Assembly: GCA_010645155.1 (NCBI GenBank)
Contig: CM021316.1
Location: forward strand, 12,174,954-12,238,953
Length of the DNA: 64,000 nt
Source: Tigriopus japonicus
Taxonomy: Eukaryota > Arthropoda > Copepoda > Harpacticoida > Harpacticidae
Direction of reading: 5' to 3'
Position 1 is the stretch's first letter. Every line of letters begins with the position of its first letter. A program made the position numbers and the translations under genes. Below are positions 10,889 to 23,400 of the stretch, piece after piece. A model generated the notes under the pieces. That model saw only the letters and a list, made by a program, of their open reading frames with translations. It was not told the DNA's origin and did no database searches.

Positions 10889-11471
10889 TCATCCTTTGCT
10901 TAGCAATCGACTGAACATTTCTTTTACCTTAGACATGTTTCTAATTTATTCCTTTAATTTTTATTGCAGGAAACTAAGGGAACTTTGGCATTCACACTTT
11001 ACGGGTTGTCCAGATACAATCCAACAACTAAAAAAGTTTTAGAGAAGGGAAAGAAACTTACATATCGCTCATCCTGTCAACATAGGGCGCATTTTTACGG
11101 ACCAAAAAGCTTTTTGAGCCAAGGCGAATGGTTTCTTTCAAAGTAACAAGTCCCGTTTGCTCTGAAAACAAAAGAAAAAACTTTCAAAATAGCCATTTGA
11201 CTCATGATTGCTCCAAAACAAACTTGGATATTTTTAGTGAGTCCAAGAGGAGACAATTGTGATTCAACAAGAAGCTAGTACCTTCATATAGATATATCTT
11301 TTGTACGTTATTTCCCAAGTTGAAAATCTGGTTTAAGGTTTGATGATAATTCGACATGACTCCATTGATTAATACATTGGAAGCATCACTTTGTACCAAT
11401 CTCATGACTTCAGGTAGATCCTTGTATTGAATCCGTTTATAATTCGGACTGTTCCTCAGTTCCTTAAATAC
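10889..11471 (-). CDS. IR gene exons 6, 7 and 8 (ligand-binding half S2, premature end)
   Basis: Exon 6 (11471-11282) starts after GATGTACCAG in phase 0 and encodes 63 codons of S2 (YKRIQYKDLPEVM and so on). Exon 7 (11161-11062), between TTTTCAG and AT|GTAAGT, carries the family's RKNAPY block (consensus RKnSP.). Exon 8 starts at 10940 after AAATTAG and reads MFSRLLSKG, the usual segment before the last helix, but then hits TGA at 10891-10889. All three phases agree (phases 0, 1, 2). The exon-6 start was chosen because the nearer acceptor TTACAG at 11488 leads to an in-frame stop. Confidence 0.7.
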
Positions 11472-14400
11472 TGGTACATCTAAGTTCTGTAATTAAATAT
11501 GATTAACAAGGATCAAGAAAGGGAGAGAAGTTACGTGAAAATCTTTTTTCAAAAACATCACATTTTTGTCAGGAAAAGCCAACATATTTCGAAAGACTTT
11601 TTTTGGTGGAAAATTACAAATTGTGCCCTTTTTCAAGATAATTTCCTCAAAAAGAATACTAATTTGGTGAAAAATCAGTCGTTGATACAAATGTTCCAAA
11701 CATTTTTAACAGAAATAAGATCAACACCACTTTTAGCTTAAAATTTAAGATTGCTTTACTTGATGACTTTTGTGTTAGCAAAACTTGGTGAGTGGGCTGT
11801 CCGATAAAATTTGCCGTTCACTTAATTTTGGAGTAATGGGACATTTTTCTTTTATCAGTTTTCGCCTGTCAACGATTGAAATGAAAACTTGGACTAATGG
11901 AACAGTGTAATCCAGGTTTGTAGCCGCTTTTTTAAATGTTGCGCTGGGGCCTCGCTCCCAGTTTTTTCCGCCCGTGGTAGCTTGGAAAAAGTGCGAGTGG
12001 TTCAGTTAAAACGTGATTAATCAGACTTGTGTTAAACCTATTGTCAAAATGAAAACAGAATTGACTAGGGTAGAGACATATGTAAGTCATCAATTAACCG
12101 ATCTCAAAATTGGTTGATGAAATGTGAAGTATTTTGGGATCTAAAACAAGCCAATGTTATAACTGATTGGGTCCGACTGTACACTCGTAAATTGTGCGAC
12201 AAATCATTGACCTGAAGAATAGGCATGCCATTATTTTTGTCAAATTGAAAGTACTCCACACCCGGTTTTGGTCATTTTTAGCAGGAGTTAGCCTTTAATG
12301 TTACCAATACTACGTGATATATGTCTCATTTCTTGTAAGATCCAGCTTTTTGGCCTTCTGATACTTAGGAGTCAAGGAGATGCATAATTCTGGGGTGCGA
12401 CTGGACATATTAGCATCAAGCAGTTGCGACCCAGGTGTATGCACATTTCAATTTTCCTGATCGCGATGAACAAGAGAGAGTCGCTTCTCAATAAGGGAGT
12501 TCAGAAAGTGCGTCTGCAGGGTGTGACATATTAAAATGAACAAAGAATATGAAAATGGCCTAAAATTTATCAATGGAATCATTCTGCATAGGTGCCTTCA
12601 ATCTGTCTATATAGTTGTCAATATTGCAATAAAGGCACTAAGATTGGCTTTTATTATCAAATGTCAAAGGCTGAAAATAAATGGCAAAAACACGAAGCCT
12701 TCAAAGACCTACATACAGCGTATGGAAACATTCAAAATGACTAATACAATAGCTGGAAACCTTTAAATAGCAAATGAAATGACATGAACTTGTATATTTT
12801 GAATTTGAGGGTAAAGCAATACTGATGTCATTTGTATTTGTCCATTTTTCCCAATATTGCTCTTTGAATTTAAATCTTTGATTTCTTTTTTCTCATCATG
12901 TAAAAAATGGCTGAAAACTGCATTTAGCAACTTGAAATCTGCACCTTACTATTTTCTCTCTCATGGTAGCCATTACAATTGGAAAGTGGTTAAGGATTGA
13001 GATCCCAAGAAAGAGGGAGCAACATTTACTTCAAATTAATAATGGTAAAATAATCTTGCCCCCAAAAAGACACATTACAAAAGTGAGAATGGATTAAAAA
13101 GAGGCATAAGCTTGCTTCTACTAGGTGAATTTCATTGACAAGGTATTTCTAAGAAAAATACATTTTACTTAAACATACTTTCCTAGGCCAGTTTTCAAGT
13201 GGTACACCCTGTAGATGACCTTGCTCATGATGGCAGTGAAGTTAGCCCAAACCTCCACCCTCTAAAATTACCACTCATCCCTGTTTTTAGAGGTCAATGA
13301 TTGACGACAAAACGTTGATACTTTTAGGCTTAGATGTGATGATCTTCAGCTGTACGTCTTATTTGCATAAAAATATCTGGCAAAATAGGTTTGGGAATGG
13401 ATGCATTTTTGATTATGATATCCTCTTCACATAAGTTGTGCAGAAAATGTGGAGGATGTTCATGGAATCTTTGAAACATTGTTAAGTACCTGAACACTTT
13501 CCAACCTTTCAAAAAAGTAGTCATTGGTTTGTGCGTACTCAACATCAGACGTTTTGTTTCATGACATGTTCGCTTCTGGTTTCGAAGAGAGTTGGGCGTA
13601 CAGAGCTTTTAAGAAACAGAGATGGCAAATTTTGGCTTTGGATGAATTTGTCATTTCTTGCCATTTGACAGATTCTTGTTCCTGGTTTCTCCTACTCAAT
13701 CTCTTGAATCGTGGATCAGGGCAAATTTCCCTCCGCATTAAATTTAGCTCATGTTGTTGCATTTTTAAAGCACATATATGTTTTTACTTGTAATTATAAG
13801 CACATTTCCCTGGCCTGCTGTTTGCAATTTTTTTTGAGAAGATCATGAAGTCTAAGCTTGTAGATTGTTTGAAAGTATATGATATCATTTCCCCCAGGAC
13901 ACCACGTTTTAGTAATCATCCAATTGATTAACAATTTAGAACAGTTGTCAAAATGAACAACTCACCATCAGAGCAAGCCTTCTTAAGGAAGCAAAGTTAA
14001 GCTTCAATCAAAGAGAAAATGACAATCAGTGCCATCTTGAGGTAGAAACGGTTGTAGGTGCTTCCTAAATATTTAGTCTTTGGCCTTAATTTGTGATTAC
14101 TTAGCATGGCTTTTTGATTTTTGAACATAATAATATCGTAGCTGAGCTCTAAAAGACTTGAAATATGAAGAGAAATCCACTTTTAGATGGAAGCTACAAT
14201 TTTGGCAACAAGTGTAAGTTGAGGATAGATCTGCAATCAAGAGAATTTGGCCCTGTTTTGGCTCCATCTAGTGGCGATTTTTATAACCTTCATTTAAAAT
14301 TCTTCATTCCACAAAGTTCCATTTTAGGTCTGGTCTTTTCCATCATTTTCATTGCCCCTCTTAATAACCTTGGTAGAAACGCCAGTATTTCATCATATGT

Positions 14401-17400
14401 TGAAGTTCCACAATTAGTTTGAGAAGGAATGGTTGGGACTCAAAAAGTTCAGTTGATTACTTGGAGACGGTCATCCCTCCTTTGCATGTAATTCTGCAAG
14501 TATTTTTGTTTGGTGACAGAAGCACGACATTCACTCATTTGCCATCACTGAATGCAGTCAAGAACTGGAGATCATCGTTTTAGGTCCCAAAATACTCAAC
14601 ATTTCACCAACCAATTTTGAGATCGGTTGTTTGATGACTTACATATGTCTCTACCCTAGTCAATTCTGTTTTCATTTTGACAATAGGTTTAACGCAAGTC
14701 TGATTAATCACGTTTTAACTGAACCACTCGCACTTTTTCCAAGCTACCACAGGCGGAAAAAACTGGGAGCGAGGCCCCAGCGCAACATTTAAAAAAGTGG
14801 CTACAAACCTGGATTACACTGTTCCATTGCGGTCTTCTCCTGACAGGTTTGAAGAACTTCAAGGTGTTTAACTTCAACAATAGATTCACCAACAAATAAA
14901 CATTTCATTGTTACATCAAGTCCATTAGCAAGATCCCGGGACTGGATTTTCTAACTCTGATTAACGGGATTTTCCATCCTTTTTCAAAAAAAATGATAAT
15001 TTTACGGGACCATGGGATGGAATTTTTCTGCCTGAAAACGGGATTTTCTAAAATATATGCAATTTGTCAGCTTGTAATAAGTTGATAAAAAATAACTATC
15101 TAACAATGATATTGTAGCATTACGATTTGTATTATGTTATGATCAGGGCCACCAGATAGCTGAGAATTACATTTTACTATGTAATTAAGAATGCACATGC
15201 GGGTCGAAACCTCCTCGTGTTTTATCGCGGGCGGATGGAGCACGAAAAAAGCCTTGTTCGGCAACAGTAAGTGGCTCGTGAGAATTTGGGCAGTTTAAGG
15301 GTTTTCACATTTTGCAGACCGTCCTTATGATTTATTTGTTACGAGCATGGTTGAATTTCAAGTTTGAACCCTTTTGGTTAGGATTTTGAAAAAATATCCG
15401 CAATTCATTCTTTTCGTTCATAAATAAAAAGTCCTTTGAAAGAACCCTTGTTGTGGAATGGCAGGAATTACTAGTTTTGGCGGGGAAAAAGGTTTGGAAG
15501 ACGTGTGTTTCAGATTAACGTATCTATACATACGATATATATATACGTACGTATAACGTATGTATACAAAAAATATATGTTTTGTTGCTTTTATGTAACA
15601 TTTCGTTACATAAATTGGGAGGGTTCTTCCGAACTGCATGAGGATTGTCTAACATTGAACAAGAAGATGGGCAGAGGAGATCGGTTCATGGGGCAACAAA
15701 ATCTAATCCAAATCATTTGTTGTTTAATTGAAAGCTTCCAATTTCTCCTTTAGTTTCTAAATTTCTTTGCAATACTTCTCAATATACATTAACCATGCCA
15801 TTGCTCTTGAATGCAACATTTTTCGAAATCTGACCCTTGAAAACTGAGACTTTTTTTGGCAAGTCTAGACTGCAAACGGCAGCAGTCCTGTAATATGATA
15901 CAGTAATCATTAGAGCGGCCGAAAATATTTAATTTTGAAAGCCAAATATTTAAATAATATTTAAGGAAAAACTATCAAAATATTAAAAAAAATATTTAAA
16001 TTTTTGAGGAGTTTGGAGCAATAAATTGGTATTTTTGAAAATTTTGATTCAAAAATCCAAATATTTGATGAACATTGGTAATGGCAGAAATATTAGTCAA
16101 CAAATCTTCAGTGCTAAAAAATCATACCAGGCAATGAAAATTGGTTATTCTTGGTAGTCCTTATTTATACCCTACATTTAGTTAATACATTATACTGCCT
16201 AAGGTTTCGTTGAATGTTTAAACTAGAGTTTCCGTATTTCTTTCCTGTTGGAGTTACGGTTTTCGATTTCAGATTAAAATCCATTAATGTAATTTTGAGG
16301 CCAAGCAGACTAAGTTTTTATTTCCCACGCATATTTTCCACTTTAGTTTGCCTATTCCCATCAATAAGAGTCTTAAAAGTTTAAAAAATTGGAAGATTTT
16401 GACAATGTAGTTTTTGGAAAGGTCAGATTTTATGTCAAAATTTCAAAACATTTGCTGAAAATGTGGAGATTCTTGGAATGTTTCAATGAAAAACGGGAAA
16501 TTTCCTTTAATTTTAGAAGAAAAAGCCCAAATATTTAAAAACTGCTCAAAAACGCAAAATATTTAAAATAGATATTTTTTATTTAATTAAATATTTTCGG
16601 TCGCTCATTCTTATGGAAACACGTATAAATCCCCACATTTTGTCAAAGGTCTTTATGATTTCGAAGTTTGGCGGTTCAAATTTGATTTTTGAAACATCAC
16701 TGACCCTTTTGTTTATGCAATAAAAGCAATCTTTAGTTACAATTTTTCAAGCAAGAATGAAAAAACAAATTTTGAAAATTTTGCCAAAATCCTAAAAAAT
16801 AGTTTCCAAACTCGAAATTCAACCATGTTTGAAACACGTAAGTCATAAGGGCGGTTTAATAAATGCGAAAACACTTCTCCACGCAAAAATGGGAAATCTT
16901 TCACCAAAATGTGGGAAAGTTGCCCGTTCCGTTGAATTTTTTTTCCGCAAAAGGTTATTTTAACACTTAAAAGCAAAGCACGGAAAAGAGCCGACAATAT
17001 GTATTTTAGTTGCAACAAAAAATATTTAGTACATTTTTGGGGCCACCAGAAACTTGTAAATCATAATTTACAAAGTAATAACTTGGGCCCGGAAATATTT
17101 TTTAAACATAAAATACTTTTAAAATCTTTATCCGTTTTTCGTCGATTTTTTTAAATATTTTGGCTGGTTTTTCAAAAAAGTTCAATACAACCTACCCTAT
17201 TTTAACAGCGATAAACTTCCGAGTCAAAACTGGCAGCACTCCTGGTTCACATCACTAATCGTACCAGTTGGAGTAAATTTGTGCTAAGAAAGGACCAAGG
17301 CAGTCTTTAAGCATCTTCAAATGGAAAAGAGAAGGGGCGTTACTCTTTTGTTTGTCCAAGGAGTTGATTACTTCCTCTTTAGTGATATCCCCATTCAGAG

Positions 17401-20400
17401 GATGGTCAGTACCCCATATGCAACATTGCAAGTCGGTGTTTAGAGTTTCACGATTCGGCCCCGATTCACGACATCTGGTGGCAGAATGCGCAAAACCGTT
17501 GGTGTAAAATTTAAAAAATAGTAAAGCCATATTACTAAGTTTGAATGGCTCTCATCCCACCCCAGGGCTTTAAAATAACCGGCCATTAGGTGAAAATTCT
17601 ATATATTTGTTCTGAAATTTGATGTTAACATCTTAAAATATCATATATTTGACTTATTACAATGTTATTGTAAGTTTCAAGTACTAGCTTTTAGACGTAC
17701 CATCAGTCACCGTTAAGAGAACAAGGAGATGAGGGAGAAAAAGAGAAGAGGAGAAGCCCCATTTTCCCTACTCTTGCCCAAGGACATTTCTCAGGACGAA
17801 TTACAGAAATACAGCTTAAGGCCTGTCATTGTACTAAAATGAGAGGTTATTTCAAAGCAGCAAATGTTCCGCTGAATTTTCATTGTAGTAACTAGGCCTT
17901 AAGTCGTATTCTGTAATATATCCTTCGTTGAGTCATCCTTGTCTTGCCTGACTCAGAGTAATCATTTTCAGACACACTCAAAAAGGGGAGGGATGAAACT
18001 TTTAGTACTATGCTTTTTTCATTCGTGTGACAAACTGAAACAATATTAGTTGATCTGCAGAACAATAAACTTCAAGTTTGAGTTACGCGTTGCACAATAA
18101 AACGTAAAAGAAAAGCCAAAAATTTGTCAACGACTCATAGAAGGTGCAAGAACATAGTAAATAAAATGGCTCTCTTAGTAGTCACTGGAACGTACAACTT
18201 AGAACTCTGAAGGTCTATATCTAAAACTCGTCCCTTTTTGCATTGTATTTTGCACAATATTTCTTGACAATGTTCCTCCAACAACATCGCCGCCTGGATT
18301 TCACTCGTTTGGAGGATGATTCTTGATTGGGTTTAGTGACTAAGTGACGTACTTTTCCAGGCCTTCCGAGCATCGACCATTCTTGAAGTTTCGAAAAGTG
18401 GGACCCACAAAGAATGTGTTATTCTCCTGAATACAGTATATTTGTGTTCCGTAAGCCAAGTCTCACTTAGAATGATAATGAAATGTTTCTTCAAGAAACA
18501 ATGACTTTCACTTGGGCCTAGCATATTGATCCGACCATAGATCGTTTATTAATCACTAGATAGCGTACAAGCTTTTATTCAGGCTGATTTGGCAATGGGG
18601 GCGGAAGGCCTTAAATTTGTGAGGAAAATGTCGCCCTCGTAACTGTTGAGCGGACAGTTAGTGTGACCAAACATGCAAATTAAGATAAAATTTTAAAAAC
18701 TCGTTTTTGAAGCCACAAATTAGTATTTGTCCATATACATTTTGGATTAACCCTACATAACGCAAAAGCTTAAATTTGTGTTCTTCCCATCAGTGACTTA
18801 TATAATGTATTGGCAAAAATGTTCTTAGTTGTAGTATTCAAATCCATAGCATCAAGCAAGTGACTACTAACAATAGCAAATAAATGATATAAAAAAATAA
18901 CTTTATTCTGCCTTTGATTCATCAATTGCATAGTTGTCATTTGCCTGGTCAATTGGATAGTTGCATTTTCAAATGTTCCCGCACTTTTGGGTAATGGTGA
19001 CGATGTGAGGTCCGAACGATAGAGCAAACCAGTGTTGCCAGAACTTTTTGAACTATTCATGCCATAAAACATCGAGAAAAAGGCCAGATTCGGTGTTACA
19101 GAAACAAAATGTGTCATGTCATGATTAGTACTTGAGCTAACAAATTTAGAAACCTGAAGTATTAATTTAAAGCAATTCAGACGTTCTAGGTTTACTCCAG
19201 AGAATGAATGTGAGATTAAAACTACTCATTCTTAATCTGGAATCAGGAAATTTAGAATCTGGTAATCAAGAATTTCCATTAAGTCATTAGCTAAATGTTT
19301 TTTTTTGTTTCTGTTTTGAAAGTAGAACATGTTCTAAATAAGAAAAAATGTTAGCCATGGTATTTGCCATTTTCCAATATGAAACTGTTGATTTGGAAAT
19401 ATCTGGCAACGCTACTTTGTTGTTCTTTCGTCCGGACCTTACATCGTCACCATTACCCACTTTTGTCCGCTCAACAGTTGGCGACGGACGACACGTTTTT
19501 TACGATTACACTCTCTCTAGTGTTTAATAGATCTCATTGGTTCCGATCGGCCATGACAATTCACATACATGATCGATATCTTTGTTCCACCTCTTCGTCT
19601 CTGTTTCCTAATTAAATGAATGTGTTCTTGCAGTCCTTGTTTGAGGGTGGTCAAAAACGTCATCAGCTGTTACCTTCTTGAATCTCATTGACTTCAAAAA
19701 AGTGCTCATTCGGACGCTGTTCGGACGTTGATGTTGGTGGGTCTCATGCCCCATTTCACGGGTCTTGGAGTTTACTCGGGACACTCCAACGACGTTTAAG
19801 CAGGTTGTTGTGGCTAGCACTCGTATGGAACACATCGAAATTTCACTATTTCGCCGGAGCAAAGATAAAGTTGTTGTCGCCTCGTAGGGGGAAGACGAAA
19901 AACTCTGAACGTCACTTTCGTAAATACTGATTTAACAATTATTTTTTTTTACTTTTGAAAAAGAATTGTCACTTTTTGCAAATATTTTTCCGGGCCCTAG
20001 TAGTAACAAAAATCGCAGAATTTTGTCCAAAATTACAAAAGTGAAAAAATTAAAAAAAAATCTGGAGAAATTGCTTATTCCCTTCAGAATGATGGCAAAA
20101 TCAAAGTAAGGAAAGAAGCAGACACGATTTATTACAAATGTAGCAAAATGAAACCAGTAAAAATTAGACCTATTAGGACACATACCAAGATTTTGATAAT
20201 AGAGACCTAGTATAAAAATCTTTAAAAAAAAACTAAATCCCGGAAAATCCCAGCTTCTCCTTATTTTTTTGACGGCACGGGCTTAAACCAATCATGTCAA
20301 TATTTATTCTAAAATCTGATTTTGCAAAAAATGTGTGATGTACTCATTAAATAGCGTTATCCAGGATAGAAAATATGATAATCAAATGGATGTAAAGTGC

Positions 20401-23400
20401 GAGTTGTGCAGAGAGGACGCAGGCCTTACCTGTGCGATTTTTTCGGGGAATGAATGTGGTGGACCGGTCCAATTGATGGGTAAAAAGAGTGGATGATTTC
20501 AAAAACTTTACACCATCAGGTAGAACTTGAATTTTCATCAAAATCACATAGTTTCCACCTTTTATCACATAAATCGGCATTGCGATCGTTAAAATGAGCA
20601 GTTTATTGGCCTCCAAACTACCACACTTACATATTTTTCCGCTCTTTAATGGTAACTAGAGACAGGAAGTTCCAGCAAATCAAACTGTCAAATTGAACGA
20701 AAAGAAACGAAAAAGATTGCTGGATTCGACGAAAAAAGGCGAAAGAGGCACAAAACATTAATACGGAAAAATTCCCACAAAGGTGATTTGTAAAAAAACC
20801 GAAAAAAAGACAAATAAGTTTTTCGTCAACAACAACGTCAAATGATAACCCTTAAGCCTTACAAACAGGATATATCAATGGTCACTAACCGACAGAAACT
20901 TGTCAGGAGCCCCAGCACCCAGTGTATACACTGTGGGCTTGAGTTTCAGGACATCCTCCATTGTTTCCGGTCGACTGTGTTGCCAAGGAGAGATTAGGAC
21001 TGCCCTTAAAGTAGATCTGTACCAGATCTTCAAGAAGAATACAGAAATAATCCATCCCAAAAGAAATATCCTGGTTTTGTGCGTCTTGAGTCTGCCATTC
21101 AGATGATATCCTGTAAGTCCTTTCTTCAAGATAAAGGAGAGGGTGACTCCAAAGGCACTGAAAATGGAGGTGCCTCGAGGTCCAAGCCAAATCCAAAAGG
21201 CCAATGTAAATACCAGAATATTGATACTAATAGCCAACCAAGTAAGCTTATCTAATGGCCAAACCATGGCAAGCCACTTGGCTAACGGATTTGGTCGTTG
21301 AATAAACATGCCAATGGCGTCTTCTTCATGGGGGTAGCTAAAGGCAAAATATCTTGATCTTGTATGGGTCAAAGATAGAAAGCCCATCGTCATCTCAGAT
21401 TGCTGGAAAAGAAAAATGTACTCCTTAAAGCAGCAGCAGCTGTAATTTAAGGTTCGAAGGTTCATTTTGGCAAGTCATCTTAAGAGTTTACAATGACCAT
21501 TGATCCAAACGCATTTTTTGTCGCTTTACACTCCCTTTTCTGTCCCGGTCTTAGGTCTTTTTTCCTACTTCATGATAAAAGTGATCTCATCAAAAATCTT
21601 ATCGCCAGTGGCTGAAACAAGAGACAAGGCTTGGGTGGCAATGGTAAGTGGTTCGTGAGAATTTGGGCAGTTTAAGGATTTTCGCATTTTGTAGACCGCC
21701 CATGTGATTCAGATGCAATGAAAAAGGTTGTTCGGGAAGTGCGGACGAATTGACTCCGAGTTTTGCAAGAATAGGGAAAATTTATTGTTTTCATTTAAAA
21801 AAAAAAATCACAGGTCCCTTGAAAGGACCAATGCTATTGAACGGAGACAGGTGCAAATCACCACATTTTGTTGAATGTCTATATCAGGGGTCGGCAACCA
21901 TTTTTGGGTCAAGGCCCACGAAATTTGATTCGTGTTGTCTGGGGCCCACCAAACAGGCATTGGTAGGTTCAGGGGCCCCAAATTAACGATCAAAAATCTT
22001 TGGGCCCAAAAGCACAGTACTATGGATGGCTCTCGGGCCCACTATTTTGGATTTTCTCCATAGCTCCTGGACCCACCAATGACCACCCCTTGGGCCCACA
22101 TTTGGGCCGCGACCCACCAGTTATCGACCCCTGCTCTATATGATTTCGACACTTACCAGTTCAAATTCGTTTTTTAAGCATCACTTACCCTTATGTATCA
22201 AAACTCCTGGAGTATTTTTTGTTCAAGCAGAGAGAAAGAATATAACAATCAAATTTATGCTTACCTCTGAATAAACCAACCCAAGGGCATCCGTTCCATT
22301 GATATCGCCAAGATTGCTGTAGGTCAAACTTTAAAAAGATGGATTGATAGAGATGACATTTAAAGTTGATGGTCTACATAGTGTAAAAACACTTACTTGA
22401 TTTGAAAGCCAATATCCTTTCCAATTTCTTCAATCATGGATTTTTCAAATCCATGAAATTCCAGGGAATTTGTCATTGGATTCTTTAATATAAACAGATT
22501 ATTGGCTGTAACAGCAAACGCAGGAATGGAAAACGATTGTTCCTGACAGAATCGGAATCTTTGAAAGAGGTTAATAAATTCGAACTTTTTGGGTCCTTGG
22601 GAGCTCCAAATGAGGGATGTGGACCAAATGTCACATTTGAGTTGTTTGATCATCAACTCGGTTTGATTGATTTCTTCCAACCAAATAAGCTTTAGCACGT
22701 CCTTGAAAATATTCTGGTTAAGTTGATCACGATGTTGCCCAATCATGACGAAAATATGAGTAGAGCCAAGAGCATGACTTCTTCGTGCCTATACTTTTGA
22801 AAAAGATTATAGTTTCTTGTTGTTCAGTAATTCTTTATATTTATCAGGCTCGTTTCTGTATTGTGCCAGAAAAAATGAGTAATTATTCCGGAAACTTTGG
22901 CCGAACACGAATGTTAATCCATCAAACTGTGTTTAAACCTAAGTTTCAATATTTCATTACGTGATACATACTGAATGCAGTGATAGAAACCTTTTTATTA
23001 TTGGTATTTATTGGTCATTTGCCACTCTAAATACAATTAGATCAAATATAGCAGAGAAGTAGTCTTATAGAAAAGAGTGATAGTTATAAAATAAAAAGAG
23101 GTAAAAGACTGAAGTTAAACTAATATGATTAGAACAAAAAGACGTATTCATCATAAAATCCCAAACTACTATCGACCATATCTTGACTCACCTTGTATGA
23201 AAAAGTTTACCCAAAGGTTTCACAAATCGCCACTAGATGGAGATAAGACACTATGCTTCCTGAAGAACCCTTGCTCTTCTGCGAATTGTTCAAAAAACAT
23301 CTACAAAAATTTTCAATTTTCATGACAAGATTAGGGAATCCAAACTTGGTCCTTCGACCCGCCATATCAAAAGTTGCTATTCAGGAAAAATGCCCAAAGC

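Larger units (their letters stand above)
15211..16880. mobile_element. MITE of the 7922-8574 family, split by two other repeats
   Basis: The left arm (about 15211-15430) carries TTATCGCGGGCGGATGGAGC and AAGGGTTTTCACATTTTGCAG. The right arm (about 16640-16880) carries the inverted version (TAAGTCATAAGGGCGG, ATGCGAAAACACTTC). Between them lie the inverted partner of the 10.1-kb repeat (15598-15910) and a further TIR element (15913-16606), so at least two later insertions separated the arms. Confidence 0.55.

Noticed and set aside
20430..20615. Possible extra IR exon on the minus strand with a CAG|GTAAGG donor
   Set aside because: Its only in-phase acceptor would be a weak GGAG, its sequence does not resemble ligand-binding half S2, and exons 5 and 6 join in phase without it.
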